Below are positions 51,300 through 63,632 of a stretch of 64,000 nt of DNA, piece by piece. Under the pieces are notes generated by a model. The model was not told the DNA's origin. It worked only from the letters and a program-made list of their open reading frames with translations, and did not search any database. Source of the stretch: Doris montereyensis (taxonomy: Eukaryota > Mollusca > Gastropoda > Nudibranchia > Dorididae); contig JAXRKP010000407.1 in NCBI GenBank assembly GCA_037039925.1, positions 147,501 to 211,500 on the forward strand, in the 5' to 3' direction. Both the position numbers and the translations under genes were made by a program. The stretch's first letter is position 1. Each line of letters begins with the position of its first letter.

Positions 51300-53095
51300 G
51301 TGGCATTTCATGGTAAATAAAGGATTGATAGAGAGGTGATGACTGAGGCGTTGTGTGATATGTCATGGTACATAAAGGATTGATAGAGAGGCGATGACTG
51401 AGGCATAGTGTGACATGTCATGGTACATAAAGGATTGATAGAGAGGTGATGACTGACATTGTGTGATATGTCATGGTACATAAAGGATTGATATAGAGGC
51501 GATGACTGAGGCATTGTGTGATATGTCATGGTACATAAAGGATTGATAGAGAGGTGATGACTGAGGCGTTGTGTGATATGTCATGGTACATAAAGGATTG
51601 ATAGAGAGGCGATGACGGACGCATTGTGTGATATGTCATGGTACATAAAGGATTGATAGAGAGGTGATGACTGAGGCATTGTGTGATATGTCATGGTACA
51701 TAAAGGATTGATAGAGAGGCGATGACTGACGCATTGTGTGAGGTCCGACGTTGTGTTCCTTGTGTAAGGCACTTAAAATGCATTTTCCCACTCTACCCAA
51801 GTGAAATGAATACAAGCATTAGCTTGGGAATAAAAACCTGCATCAGACTATTGTCCTGGCCAGGAGGTGATGATTGTCACCTGTTTCGCTTCACGCTATA
51901 GGAATCGGGATAAGCCCCGGCTCTACAGGCCTTAAGGGCCTTGAATGAAGTGGAAAAAACATAAATGATACATATATGGGTGTTGACTGAGGTCTTGTGT
52001 GACATGTTATGGCACATAAAGGATTAATAGAGGCGATGACTCAGGTCTTGTGTGACATGTCATGGTACATAAAGGATTGATAGAGAGGTGATAACTGAGG
52101 TCTTGTGTGATGTGTTATGGTATATAAAGGATTAATAGAGAGATGATAACTGAGGTCTTGTGTGATGTGTTATGGTATATTAAGGATTAATAGAGAGGTG
52201 ATAACTGAGGTCGTGTGTGATGTGTTATGGTATATAAAGGATTAATAGAGAGGTGATAACTGAGGTCTTGTGTGATGTGTTATGGTATATAAAGGATTAA
52301 TAGAGAGGCGATGACTGAGGCCTTGTGTGATGTGTTATGGTATATAAAGGATTAATAGAGAGATGATAACTGAGGTCTTATGTGATGTGTTATGGTATAT
52401 AAAGGATTAATAGAGAGGCGATGACTGAGTCCTTGTGTGATGTGTTATGGTATATAAAGGATTAATAGAGAGGCGATGACTGAGTCCTTGTGTGATGTGT
52501 TATGGTATATAAAGGATTAATAGAGAGGCGATGACTGAGGTCTTGTGTGATATGTCATGGTACATGGAAGATAAATAGATGGGTGATGACTGAAGTCTTG
52601 TGTGATGTGTCATGGTACATGAAGGATTAACAGATAGGCGATGACTGAGGCATTGTGTGACAAGTCATGGTACATACAGGATAAGTAGATATGCGATGAC
52701 TGAGGCCTTGTTTGATATGCCTTGGTACATAAATGATACATACATGGGCGATGATTGAGGCATTGTGTGATATGTCATGGTACATAGAGGATAAAAAGAG
52801 AACCAATGACTGAGGCCTTGTGTGACATGATATTTAAAAGATAAATAGAGAGGCGATGACTTTGGTGACACGTCATGGTACATAAAGGATACATAGAGAG
52901 GCAATGGCTGAGGTCTTGTGTGATATGTCATGGTACATAAAGGATGAATAATGAGGCGACGACTGAGGTCTTGTGTGATATGTCATGGTACATAAAGGAT
53001 GAATAATGAGGCGATGACTGAGGTCTTGTGTGATATGTCATGGTACATAAATGATGAATAAAGAGGCAATGGCTGAGGCCTTGTGTGACACACGG
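51300..53095 (+). repeat. 55-bp minisatellite, about 30 copies in two domains
   Basis: Unit of about 55 bp containing TGTCATGGTACATAAAGG and GAGAGGCGATGACTGAGG. From 51,300 to 51,740 the units are of type A (ATTGATAGAGAGG). From 51,966 to about 52,530 type B dominates (TGTTATGGTATATAAAGG, ATTAATAGAGAGGTGATAAC). From 52,530 on they are mixed and degenerate. An S3 SINE fragment separates the domains. Open frames through it are artefacts of the repeat. Confidence 0.92.
51742..51965 (+). mobile_element. S3 SINE body inside the 55-bp minisatellite
   Basis: Contains TTGTGTTCCTTGTGTAAGGC, CACTCTACCCAAGTG, TAGCTTGGGAATAAAAACC, CACGCTATAGGAATCGGG and CTCTACAGGCC, matching the S3 body and 3' end in sense orientation. 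It separates two domains of the minisatellite. Confidence 0.7.
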
Positions 53096-54148
53096 CACAG
53101 AGCATGAAAAGACTGATGTCAGACAATGGTTAATATGTCATTTACACATCAACCTCTAGACATTTTCTTCATAAACGAATTTTCGTTTCTAAAGAAACAT
53201 GAAAAGAAAAAGACAAACAACTGAAAAGCTTTATTGCTGTGAGACAAACCCTTAGCTCACACATTTTTACTTTTATTAAATCCATTGCAACATAAATGAA
53301 AATTGTTTCTCGCCAAGGGAAGAACCCCAACTCAACCAGAAACAAGACGCTTTGAATCTCGGTGCAATGGAATAAATCATTAATCATTTGCACTGCGAAT
53401 TATAATATCGTCATACATACGCCTACTATTTCTTTTTTTAACCGTATTTTTGTGTTTGTGGTTTGCGTGGTTGTTATGTTGAAGTTTAAGTTGTCTTGTC
53501 AACTCTGGTCTATGTATTAAGGCGTCTTATCGGCCACTTCCATGTGACACGACTTGCTGTCTGGCCAAATCATCGACTCTTCTGTGCTGATCTTATATTT
53601 CAGTTATTGCCGTATAAATATATTAATATTCATCAACTGCATATCCCATGAGGCGTTGCATCCCTGACAGCGCCTCTGAATAATATGTTACATATTCGTA
53701 AATGTACTAGCAGTCAGTCTATTCTCGTCTGACACAGAGATCATTGGGTAATGTAGACAACATATGATTTATAATGAATGAGTGTTGTCTCCAAACAGGA
53801 AAATGATAAGTGCATTCTCACAAAATAGCTACATATTCATCACTTTCTATTTAAATTCTCTAAAGCAATTTAAATATCCTACTGCCTATCGATGTATTCA
53901 TTTGATGGTACAATAACCGATTGATGTCTTTAAAATGGTTTTAATGACATTGTTGACTGTTTTTTTGTTACGGTACCATTCTTTTAAATCCATTTTGGTA
54001 GGCCTGCTGCTCTTTATAATTTCTGCCCCATGACGATATCATATAGAGTGTATCAATTCGATTTGATTAATGTTTTCAAAGAGTCTTAACATTGTTTATT
54101 ATAATCCAGGAATAATGGTTGCTCTATCTCTGTGTCTCTGTCGTTTTA

Positions 54149-54149
<1 letters not shown>
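53096..54149. other. Intergenic, nothing seen
   Basis: Unique AT-rich DNA after the minisatellite. Confidence 0.6.
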
Positions 54150-54341
<192 letters not shown>

Positions 54342-54439
54342 CCTCTACATCCACTCTCTTATAAATATTCTTATGTGGTCCACATAGCCATAAAAAGTAA
54401 ATGAAAATGAAATAAAACTGACTTTTCTTCAATGCATTA

Positions 54440-54722
54440 TGGCCCAATAGAGCCGGAGTTTATCCCGGTTTCTATAGCGTGAAGTGGAACAGGTGATAAT
54501 AATCACCCCCAGGACAGGACGCTCGTCTGACGCAAATTTTTATTCCCAAGCTAGTGCTTGTACCCATTTTGCATTTGGGTCCAGTGTGGAATTGCATGTT
54601 AAATGTCTTTCCCAAGGAACACAACGTGGGGGTTTGATTTGCCAGGATTCGAACCCGGGACCTCATGATCTAGCATGACTAACATGGTTAATAGCAGCCT
54701 AACCGCTCGGCCACCGACGCCA
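54440..54722 (-). mobile_element. S3 SINE, full-length copy
   Basis: Minus head TGGCGTCGGTGGCCGAGCGG, B-box-like CCCGGGTTCGAATCC, body with GGAAAGACATTTAACATGC, and a 3' end complementary to TTTATCCCGGTTTCTATAGC. It gives the reference for S3 in this window. Confidence 0.8.
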
Positions 54723-57140
54723 CAAACTGATTCTGTCTATAACTTTAAAGTTGTATTAGACTGATCACCGTGATATTTTAGAATTTGAATAAATGTTTAC
54801 AATGGACGATACATTTTTGAGCATCAAATAATCATTCCTTTTTCAATTACAATCTCAAAATCCCCCAGCGTCTTTCCATTTTATTCTTCATGTCGTTAAG
54901 CGATCGGTTTCACAGTATAATGATTTTTACTTGACCACACGACCCGGTAAGTCGACACAAAGGTCATTTCCTGGTATCAACAGGTCATAATACCAACGTC
55001 AACATGGAGATTATGAGTTGGCACAGTAAGTTGCAGACGATGGCTGTTTTATTCATTTCATAGTCTTGTTCCTGTCGTAAGATTTCATTTATCGTGAAAA
55101 ACTCATGCACTCTCAAGGCAGAAAACAACAAAGTGTCAACAATGAAGTTTTTTACGTCTACATTTATAGAATTTAGCCCTAGATCTAGAATCTATTCAAG
55201 ATCTCGATACATTCCATGATTGTGGTTCACTTTCATTCTCGTCCATGACAAAGATAAAAACAAAGCAAAGGCTAAGAAAAGAGAAAGCCAGAGTTAAGTT
55301 TGAATGCATCATTGAAACCCACTAGATCTAGGCCCTAAGAACAGTCACTTCAAGCATTGTTTATAACACACACAGACACACATAATAATCCTGCTTAGAC
55401 TAAAGTAGGGCCATGGCTCTACATCTAGTAAAACAAAGATCAAGGCTGAAGTAGATTCTAGATCTAGAATCTAGATCTAGATCTATCTAGAGAGAAAGAG
55501 AACCGCAACAATAGCAACAAAAACCTAGACCCCGATAAGTGATACCGCTGCTACTATTTAGACAATTGTCTGGATATCGTTACTACTATAATTATTGCAT
55601 GATTAAGTGGTCCATCACCAACTTTACACACACACAGGCACTATTCAACAGTCTTGAGGCATAAATAGCATATTCAACATTTGCTCTTCTATTGTTCTCA
55701 TTGGCCTAACTGAAGAGACTCAATGGACAATATAGTTCCAATAATGTACGTGTCATTCAGACAGTTATCCTGATTATAAGGCCTATGGACAATCTGTCCC
55801 AATGGCCATGATGCATGCGCTTTCCCAGATCGGGGGTAGCTCTTCTGCGTGGCTGTTTTTTACTAGCGCTATTCATTGTATAGTGACAGCAGAAGATGTA
55901 TGCGCTGAATTAAACATTTAAATGCTATCTATCTAAACATATGAATCTCCATATATATTACTATATTTATTTATAAATATATACATCATAAAATTGTGGG
56001 AAACTAGTTGCTATGGCATTTTCAACGTCCTATGCATGTCATTTCACAACTTATTCTTGCCACTGCTGGCCAGAGAGCAGAACGCTAGATCTACTTATTC
56101 AAGTGCTTGCATTTTCACCCTTTCGAACTTTAGAAATTTAGATTGCTGAAGTCTTGTGTTCCCATAGAATCTAATTAATAATGGAGCTTTTTTATATCAC
56201 TCTTGTAAAAAAATATGTTGTATCTCCCTGAGTCTTCATCTATTTATATTAGGTTCTAGTTCTGGATGAAGATGTTCTGTCCAACGAAGGAGTTGAAAGA
56301 AATACGAAACGAAAAAAGAAGAAGAAATTTAAACTTGTAATAAGGTTGAGACGTTTAATAATTTGTTAGAGAAATTTGTGAATTGAAAACGGACTTCACA
56401 AAATACGAAATTACATTTTATGACTATCAAAAAAAATTTAAAACTACAGGGGCATTCAGCTCGTTTCAGGTATTCCGAGATTGGCCATGGTAACACTTTC
56501 GCATAGAATGTAAGACTACATCAATCTCAGTTCAAACAAAGAAAATAGATCATATATCAATCTTGTTAAACGCCAGTCAATAAGTTATAAAAATAAGAAC
56601 ACGTAGAATGTTATATGTGTACTACTACTCTATTATTTCTAGTTATTGTTATTATTATTTCCACAATGCTTGATCTGACATATTTTCAATTGACATATTT
56701 TTATTAGAACTTATTCAAGAGGTCCTATGAAAATCTATGTTTTATTTAATTTATTATAATGTGAACATATAGTAGATTTTGTGGTAATATCATCCTACAA
56801 TTTGATAAGCTCTTGACGAAGTAAAGCTCTTCCATGGCCATTACGGCTCATAGAGCCGGAGCTGTGTCTTTCCTGGTGGTAGGTTTTAAAGTTCTTTGTG
56901 GTAATTGGGTTACGGATAGTAATAGAAGACAGTTTTGAGTACACAAGAAAGACCTTTGAAAACATCTATATCATAACACACATTAAAATAATTTAAGAAT
57001 TTTAATTCTTTTCTCATTTCAGGCTTGTGTCAACTGACGATTGTTGAGTTGTCAGTCAGAAATGAAAGAAAATAAATATTTTCTTTGATTTATTAAGATA
57101 TTGTAGTTGAACTCACAAGGGAGTTCTTACAGTTATCACG
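54723..57140 (+). other. 5' flank of VPS13B, with AGATCT-rich cluster
   Basis: Should contain the promoter and 5' UTR, and perhaps a non-coding first exon as in vertebrates; I cannot place the start of transcription. A dense AGATCT/TCTAGA cluster lies at 55,170-55,490. Around 56,833-56,885 is a short fragment resembling the S3 3' end (CATAGAGCCGGAGCTGTG). Confidence 0.5.
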
Positions 57141-57289
57141 ATGTTCAAGCTGGAATCCTATATCAGCCCGCTCTAATGAGCTATCTTGACAAGTATGTTA
57201 AACTGCGTCAAGAAGATTTTCAGCTCAGCTTGTGGGGAGGTGATGCCATACTTAACAATCTTGACCTACGATTGGAGGAATTTGAAAAG
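57141..57289 (+). CDS. VPS13B: VPS13B coding exon 1 (chorein N-terminus), frameshifted
   Basis: N-terminus of VPS13B (COH1), a very large bridge-like lipid-transfer protein that works at the Golgi and in endosomal traffic. ATG 57,141 has A at -3 and starts MFKLESYISPL, followed after a missing C near 57,168-57,173 by LMSYLDKYVKLRQEDFQL and SLWGGDAILNNLDLRLEEF. This is the N-terminal chorein segment that forms the start of the lipid groove; in human VPS13B the matching stretch contains LQLSLWGGD. The donor is GAAAAG|GTAGGT. The exon is 149 nt, and one restored base gives 50 codons, phase 0. An alternative reading from upstream TTG 57,107 is open but is not a eukaryotic start and does not match the family. 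Confidence 0.92.
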
Positions 57290-57606
57290 GTAGGTAATGT
57301 GTACTGATTGGCACATAACATTTGTTGTTAGTGATATAATATTGATAATTCTAAACATATCAATTATAAATAGCTATAGGAAGAGCAACAATAAATTTAA
57401 ATAAATACATTGGAGATGTTTTCTTTTCAATTTATCGATATCGTATCACCCAATAAGTGACTTACTTATCGTACAATGAATGTTTTTTTAAATTCATGGT
57501 AAGTCAATTTCTTTTATTTCTTGAGCAAAAAATGGGGGGAGGATGAGAGAATGAATTACATTTTTAATGGGTTTTTTGTTGTTGTTTTATTATTTTTTTG
57601 TTATAG

Positions 57607-57732
57607 ATCCTCCAGCTACCTGTGATGTTTCAAAGTGGTCACATTCATGAACTACGTTTACATGTGCCATGGACAAAATTAGGATCAGAACCAGTCATTA
57701 TTACAATCAACACTGTAGAATGCATACTTAAG
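57607..57732 (+). CDS. VPS13B: VPS13B coding exon 2
   Basis: 126-nt phase 0 exon. The acceptor is GTTATAG|ATCCTC and the donor CTTAAG|GTACGT. It encodes SGHIHELRLHVPWTKLGSEP followed by VIITINTVECILK, nearly identical to the human protein over this block, which is the firmest identification in the window. The reading frame is intact. Confidence 0.95.
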
Positions 57733-58157
57733 GTACGTACAACAGATTTCAATCTCCGCTGTTTACAATGTAAGTGGCATCTTTGTATAGCTTTGTTTTT
57801 ATACGGCTAACTGTTGGGTCCAGATATTTACAGTTGTTATTATTGCTATAATACCTTGAATTTTAGGTGAATGTTTCTGTCCCTGTCTCTGAGTTTGTTT
57901 GTTGGCTGTTGGTCTGTCTGTGTGTCCATTCAGTGTCAGCCTCTCTGTCTAGCCCTTGGTGTGTGTGAGAAAGTCTGTGTGTAGGCGAATGCATGTCATG
58001 TGCTCAGTTTCAATTACCTTGAAATTATGTGTGTCACTTGTGTGGAATATGATTTTGTCATGATCAAATGTTTGTACAACACCAGTCCATATCCCTATTG
58101 TATGTTTTGCTTACAAATGGCAATAAAGCATTCTTGTTATTATTGTTATTATGACTG

Positions 58158-58190
58158 CTATCATTATTATTATTATTATTATTATTATTT
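58158..58190 (+). repeat. (ATT)n microsatellite in VPS13B intron 2
   Basis: About 10 ATT units. Confidence 0.9.
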
Positions 58191-58371
58191 GTCTCTCTGT
58201 CTTTGTATCTGATCTCTATCTGTCTGAGTTTTTTGTTTGAATTTGCTTCTTGCCGTATGACATGATAAAAGACTTGAAAGGAGTGAAAATTAAATCATTA
58301 GCATTATTCGTGAGCTAGTTTTTATAAATTTGATACCAAAATTTTGAAAGTGATGAAACATTTCCATGCAG

Positions 58372-58445
58372 GTACGAGACACAGCGTATCAAGGGGCTTC
58401 TACCAGTCAGTCTTCAGAGGCAGCAGCGAAGGCATCCTCTCAAAG
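58372..58445 (+). CDS. VPS13B: VPS13B coding exon 3 (variable linker)
   Basis: 74-nt exon, phase 0 in and phase 2 out. The acceptor is CATGCAG|GTACGA and the donor CAAAG|GTATAC. It encodes a Ser/Ala-rich linker (VRDTAYQGASTSQSSEA...) in the place where vertebrate VPS13B also has a poorly conserved Ser-rich stretch between ECILK and the next conserved block. The sequence itself is not conserved; the call rests on splice sites, phase and position. Confidence 0.75.
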
Positions 58446-58627
58446 GTATACATGTGAATGAAAACATGCTTTTGTTCTTTTGATGAATTTCATAGAGTGA
58501 AATCTTTCTTTAATATCATTCATTTGTTACAAATATACATAAATAGGATGAAAATATGAACTCATGTACAAATTGAAGTTCACCTCATAACTTTTAATTT
58601 GAAATTTCATTACATTTTTTAAATTTA

Positions 58628-59215
58628 GAGTTTAGAGTATGAACCAAATGGAAGCATGCATCGATGATGTGAAAGCATATGGATGGACACAAACGAACTG
58701 AAAATAAACACATGAAAAAGTGAAGCTATGATAGTTGGCAATAAATTATAAATTATATCCAGTAAAACAGTCACCATCAAATTAGATGGCAACAGCATTC
58801 AAACTGTGATGTCATGTAAAAACCTTAGTTTTTGGTTTGATTCTGACATGTCAGTGGAGTGTCAAATAGGTGCTCTTTGGAAATCATTAAACTTGGAACT
58901 ATAACTTTGCTCTTCTCAAAATTTGATTACTGCAACTTACTCCTACGTTGCCTACCAGAAAATAGAATCTACCATTTGCAGGTCATTCAAAACACTGCTG
59001 CACGGCTGATACTGAGAAAACTCAAATCGGAAAGAATAAGTCCCATTTTATAAGACCTCTACTGGCTTCCCATTTCCAAAAGAATAATCCTTCAAAGTTA
59101 ATACTTAAGTTTTCAAAACTCTCCATGGCTACTCCCCTCCTACATAACCCATCTTTTGGAAACCTATAGATCTACTCGCAACCTCAGGAGCTCTTGGGAC
59201 AAAACAAAACTGAGT
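58628..59215 (+). mobile_element. L2/CR1-like non-LTR retrotransposon, 3' RT fragment
   Basis: Degenerate C-terminal part of a LINE reverse transcriptase in VPS13B intron 3. Broken frames read NQMEACIDDVKAW, then KSEAMIVGNKL, FDYCNLLLRCLP, HLQVIQNTAARLILRKLKS, LYWLPISKRI and LHGYSPPTYITHLLE. These are the standard post-catalytic blocks of L2/CR1/Rex-type elements (YCN-LL--LP, QNTAARL, LHWLP, Y-P-YL). Several stops and frame changes are present, and the 5' part including the catalytic domain is absent. It abuts the next LINE at about 59,215-59,240. Confidence 0.8.
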
Positions 59216-59229
59216 GTTGTAAGGACTAA

Positions 59230-62200
59230 AAAGAAGCAGGGTCTATACCCTTCAGGAAAACCAAGGCCAGGAATGCAGTCACAGCGCTGAGGACATCCAA
59301 GCAATACAAGGAACTCATGCGATCTCTTAACCGGAGACGCCCAAAGATCACATTTCCACCGCCAGCGCAAAAGATCAATTAGAAGCTCTGGACAACAAGA
59401 TCGCCCAGAGGCTAAAGACCATGATAGGAAATAGCACGCTAGACCATAAGTTAACAACCTATGGTGACATTGTTTACCAAACTTGCCGAGAAACTTGCGG
59501 CGTGAAACAACCAAAATCACAATGTCATCTTGCCAAGAACAGACGCCAAAGAGAGATGGATAACATAAGAAGAAAGATCTGAGGAAACTTATGAAACAAA
59601 CCTCAGAATTTGAAAAGCAGGGATTGCAAAAGATGGAAAGATTTGAAGATAAAGCATAATGCTCTGAGCAAGGTTAAAACAGCAAGAAAAGGAAGTGCCA
59701 AAGAAGAAAAACACAAGACAAATTCTTCAGAGAGCCTTTCAAGTTTGCACGGCAATTATTTGAGTAGCGTAAGTCAGGAACCCTATCAACTGACAAAGAG
59801 ACACTTGAATAACATCTGAGGGAGACACATTCTGACCAAGAATCGACTCCTGAACCAAATTGAGGGCTTAATATGACCTGTAGCACCTAAAAGTAGGTTT
59901 AGCAGTAGATCCCCTTCATTGAAGGAAGTTGAGTCTGTGGTCCAAAAGGCCAGAGCCAAATCCTCACCCGGGCGGGACGGAATACCTTTTGTATTGTACA
60001 AAGATGCCCAAAAGTTCTGGCATTCGTACATGAGATGATCTGCTTAGCATGGAGAAATGAAAAGCTAAGCGAGCAATGGATGGTAGCAGACGGAGTGTTC
60101 ATCCCAAAAGAGCAAAATTCGAATGAAATCAGCCAGTTCAGACCCATTTCATTGCTGAATGTAGAAGGCAAAATATTCTTCTCTGTCATTGCCCCCAGAC
60201 TGACAAAATTTCTGATTAGTAACGAAAACATCGATATGACTGTTCAAAAGGGAGTTATTCCTGGAGTCTCTGGATGCCTAGAACATGCCATAATGATGAT
60301 TATGGAAGCAATTCAACGAGCAAAATTGGAAAAACTAGACCTCGATGTGATCTGGCTGGATCTTGTCAATGCATACGGATCTGTACCACACCAAATGATT
60401 CAGCTTGCACTAAGCATGCACCATGTTCACCATCCACAAGATGATTGAACAATATTTCCAAGAATTCAGAATGAGATTCTCTACCATACTGTTTGTTCTC
60501 ATAATGATTGCAATGCAAGTCATTCTGAAGGCAGCTGAAGCCATGCAAGTCCCGCAAACCTTGGAGTCAAATGTCACCACTGAAGGCATTCATGGATGAT
60601 ACAACTGTTCTGTCATCTCAAGAGCATGAAATACATAGAATATTGAAACGGTTGGAAGATCTTGTGAACTGATGCAAAATGAAGTTCAAGGCTAAGAAAT
60701 CTTGATGCCTCTCTATCCATAAAGGAAAAGAAGCAGAGGACATTTCATTTTCGATAGGACCTCAGAGAATACCTACTGTGTCAAAGGAACCAGTTAAGAA
60801 CCTAGGAAGATGGTATGATGTGACACTCAAAGATGCTAAGATATCAAAAGACACTAAAGAAGTAGCCGAGGAAGGGCTGAAAAGAATCGACAAGTGTGGT
60901 CTGCAAGGAAAATATAATGTGTGGTGCCTGGAGTTCATGTTGATTCCCAAGCTCTTATGGCCTCTACTGACATACGACATATGTACAACTGCCGTTGAAG
61001 CAATTGAAGCTAAAATGAACAAGTATATGAGGAAGTGGTTTGGTGTACCACCCTGTCTTTCAAATGTGGCATTCTACTGCCGGTTGGCAAAACTCCAGAT
61101 ACCATTAAAATCTGTCGTGGAAGAAAATAAGGTAGGAAAAGCAAGGCTGCAAATGATGCTCGAAAATTCAACAGTGAGATTAGTTCAACCCCAGCTCAGA
61201 ACTGGAAGAAAATGGAAAGCCGTCGACGCAGTTCAAACAGCCCAAGATTGCTTGAGGATGAAGTAACTGGACACACACAAAACAACTGTACAGGGATAGG
61301 AACAACTCAGATAAAACGATGGTCAAAAGCAGAAGGTGAAGAAAAGAGAGCCATGGTCATCCAGGAAGTAAGGCGTGAAAAGGACACTAAGCGAATTCAG
61401 AAAGCAGTCCAACAATGCCAGCAAGGTCATTGGACAAGATGGGAAAACGCCTTGCAGAGGAACCTTATCTGGAATGACCTATTGCAAATGGCTCCATTAA
61501 GGATAAGTTTCATAATGACAAATGATGTAATTTGTCCATTATGCCAAAGCAAACATACTGTTGAACATGTCTTCAGTTTGTGCAAAACTGCATTAGCACA
61601 ATGTCGGTCAGTACACATGGAGACACAACCAAATACTCCAGGATCTAGCATCAATCATAAGTTCGGCTAGAGGAAAACCACGAACATCAGCTACCACAGC
61701 ACCCTCCTTCGTTGGAACAGGAAGAACCAGGACATGAATAGGAAAACATGTGAAGATTACCTCCAACCGACAGTGTATATTAGGAGGAGCTGATGACTGG
61801 AACCTCTCAGCAGACCTTCCAGACTGGGAAACCATCCCCAGGTTATAAGGATGAGTGGAATGAGATCTGATGTAGTACTCCAGTCAAACTCCACACACCA
61901 AATCATTATGATTGAGCTGACAGTGCCTTATGAGAGCAGAACAAACCAAACTCACCAGTACAAATCTGCAAAGTACTGCGACCTGGCCAATAATGTCCAG
62001 AAAGCCGGATTTATGACTTAGAGTTCTGGCTGTAAAAGTTGCGCGAGAGGTTTGTGGAATCATCGACTTATTCCCTCCTAAAACAGCTCTCAATTATAGT
62101 AAACAAACGCACTAGAGCCCTCAAACAGCTGACAAGAAACAGTGGAAAATAGCTCCAGCTGGATCTGGTCAAGGAGAAATGAGAGCTTGCTTCATATAAG

Positions 62201-62260
62201 ATAACAATGTCAACTAGGTATGGATGTACAAATGGCAGCGTGGCAAAAAGCAATGATTAA
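59230..62260 (+). mobile_element. RLE-type (R2/NeSL-like) LINE, near full-length, inactive
   Basis: A decayed LINE ORF of about 3 kb, same orientation as VPS13B, in its intron 3. In order it shows EVESVVQKARAKSSPGRDGI, a palm block with RPISLLNVEGKIFFSV (60,140-60,185), VQKGVIPGVSGCLEHA and DVIWLDLVNAYGSVPHQM (about 60,345-60,395), and the catalytic AFMDD at 60,586-60,600. Then come a thumb region (KLLWPLLTYD, MRKWFGVP, RTGRKWKA), a CCHC knuckle (C-x2-C-x7-H-x4-C, 61,533-61,583) and a restriction-like endonuclease block (IELTVPYE, about 61,909-61,935). CCHC plus C-terminal endonuclease is the layout of RLE-type LINEs. Several frameshifts, stops and a small deletion between the YGS and FMDD blocks make it dead. 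The clade is inferred, not proven. Confidence 0.82.
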
Positions 62261-62449
62261 CTAGAATAGTCAAGCAACAACGAGCACATTATTGTTGAGC
62301 ACCTACCCATTTGTAAAATTATATATTCGGTATTGCCTTTATTATCATTGTGTCTATTTAATCTTTTTGTCAATATTATAGATTTTTTTAATGTATAACG
62401 CCACAAGCTTGTTCTCTTAAACGAGATATGTGTGCTCTATAAATGTCTA

Positions 62450-62468
62450 TATTATTATTATTAGTATT

Positions 62469-62501
<33 letters not shown>

Positions 62502-62502
62502 G
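62450..62502 (+). repeat. (ATT)n microsatellite at the end of the RLE LINE region
   Basis: ATT units about 100 bp before VPS13B exon 4; possibly grew from the LINE tail. Confidence 0.9.
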
Positions 62503-62612
62503 TTCATGATTTACAGGAACTTTATTATTATTAAAATTTTTGGATTATGTGTGAAATGCAAATTTAAAAAAGGTGAATTTGACTCACGCTGTAGGTTGTA
62601 TCTGTTCCGCAG

Positions 62613-62780
62613 GTCAAAGAGACGGAATCCAGAAGCAGAAGCTTTACCCCAGGCTATCTTCAAAGCATAATCAGCCGAATTGTCAACAACGTTACCTTTG
62701 TTATTAACAATTTAATCTTGAAATTTGTGGGAAGACGACATTGTTTTATCTGTCAACGTGAAATCTGGCGAATGCTACAG
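62613..62780 (+). CDS. VPS13B: VPS13B coding exon 4, two compensating frameshifts
   Basis: 168-nt exon, phase 2/phase 2; acceptor TTCCGCAG|GTC, donor CTACAG|GTAAAT. It opens SKRRNPEAEALP, then the frame breaks at CCCC (62,647-62,650, one C missing relative to LPPGY). It continues PGYLQSIISRIVNNVTFVIN and NLILKFV, breaks again at GGG (62,729-62,731, one extra G), and ends EDDIVLSVNVKSGECY. Human VPS13B reads PPGYVQSLIRRVVNNVNIVI and EDDIVLSVNITSAECY here. The two indels cancel, so splice phase is conserved. Intron 3 before this exon holds two LINE remnants. Confidence 0.9.
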
Positions 62781-62822
62781 GTAAATACATCAAGAAAAAT
62801 TTCGATTTACAAAATGTTTTAT

Positions 62823-62960
62823 AATGCCGTCCCTGGCCAAGTGGTTAGGCTGCTGGACTGGGATTCCGGGTACGAATCTTAGCAAAGCTAGGTCTGATAT
62901 TGTGTTCCTTGGGAAAGAAAGACGCTTGACACCCTCGCATATGATTTCGAAGCAAGCTCT
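62823..62960 (+). mobile_element. S3 SINE 5' fragment in VPS13B intron 4
   Basis: Head CCCTGGCCAAGTGGTTAGGC, B-box-like CCGGGTACGAATCTTAG, then ATTGTGTTCCTTGGGAAAG. Matches the S3 head and early body; the 3' part is lost. It lies 43 bp after the exon 4 donor. Confidence 0.75.
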
Positions 62961-63418
62961 TTAGAAGCATTGAACTAGAAAATTTTCATTCAAAAATTCA
63001 TTCCAAGTTTTGTATTTTTTACTAACAAGTAAATAAAAATAGTTTACAATCAAAACAAAATTTGAGATGCACTTTAGTTACTGATATATCGACATTACAT
63101 CCGCAAAGAAGATTTTTGTACCAATGCATTGACGACATTTCCGTAAAGAGTTGACGCTTGTGATGTGTTTAGGCATAAAGTTTCTGAGATGACATCAGGT
63201 CGACTTCAAAGCTCAATTTCTGTTCCCAGGCCTGTGCTGTGTAAAGTGTGATAAAAATTTTTTCCCAACAGTAACTTCAAATTGCTCTCCTAAGGGAATA
63301 CATTAATTTTGTAACTTGTTATGTGTTATGAGTTGTTCTTGTATCCAAGTATATGTTAGGGGTTGAGATGCTGAACAGATTTTAGGTTGTATTTTGTGTT
63401 TCCCAATTTTGTTCACAG

Positions 63419-63632
63419 TGCAGATAGGGACTGGAACAGGGCATTTACAGACTTGACTCAAGAAGACTTGGCCCTGAGAAAAGTGCTGAATTTTGCCGAT
63501 CTGACCGTCTGTCTAGACAAAACCAATGCCAGTGGGCATATTGAAAGTTATCAAGAACCCATGGCATACAGATGTGCTGTCACTTGCCGTTTACACATGG
63601 ACTATGAGCACATCACTTCCAAGTACCCCAAG
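63419..63632 (+). CDS. VPS13B: VPS13B coding exon 5
   Basis: 214-nt exon, phase 2 in and phase 0 out. The acceptor is TTCACAG|TGCAG and the donor CCCAAG|GTGATG. It encodes DLTQEDLALRKVLNFADLTV followed by CLDKTNASGHIESYQEPMAY, which match human VPS13B (LVLRKVINFSDCTVCLDKRN...). The frame is intact. The donor is the one consistent with the human alignment, but the open frame runs on to TGA at about 63,656, so the exact 3' end is slightly uncertain. The gene continues beyond the window. Confidence 0.92.

Noticed and set aside
51308..52931. Minus-strand frames with repeated MYHDISHN
   Set aside because: Chance open frames through the 55-bp minisatellite; units are not a multiple of three.
51300..53095. 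CRISPR-like regular repeats
   Set aside because: Units are directly adjacent with no unique spacers, in a eukaryotic context; this is a minisatellite.
54600..54722. tRNA gene on minus strand
   Set aside because: Same reason; part of the S3 SINE.
57107..57140. VPS13B start at TTG 57,107
   Set aside because: Not a eukaryotic start; the family N-terminus fits ATG 57,141 in another frame with one missing base.
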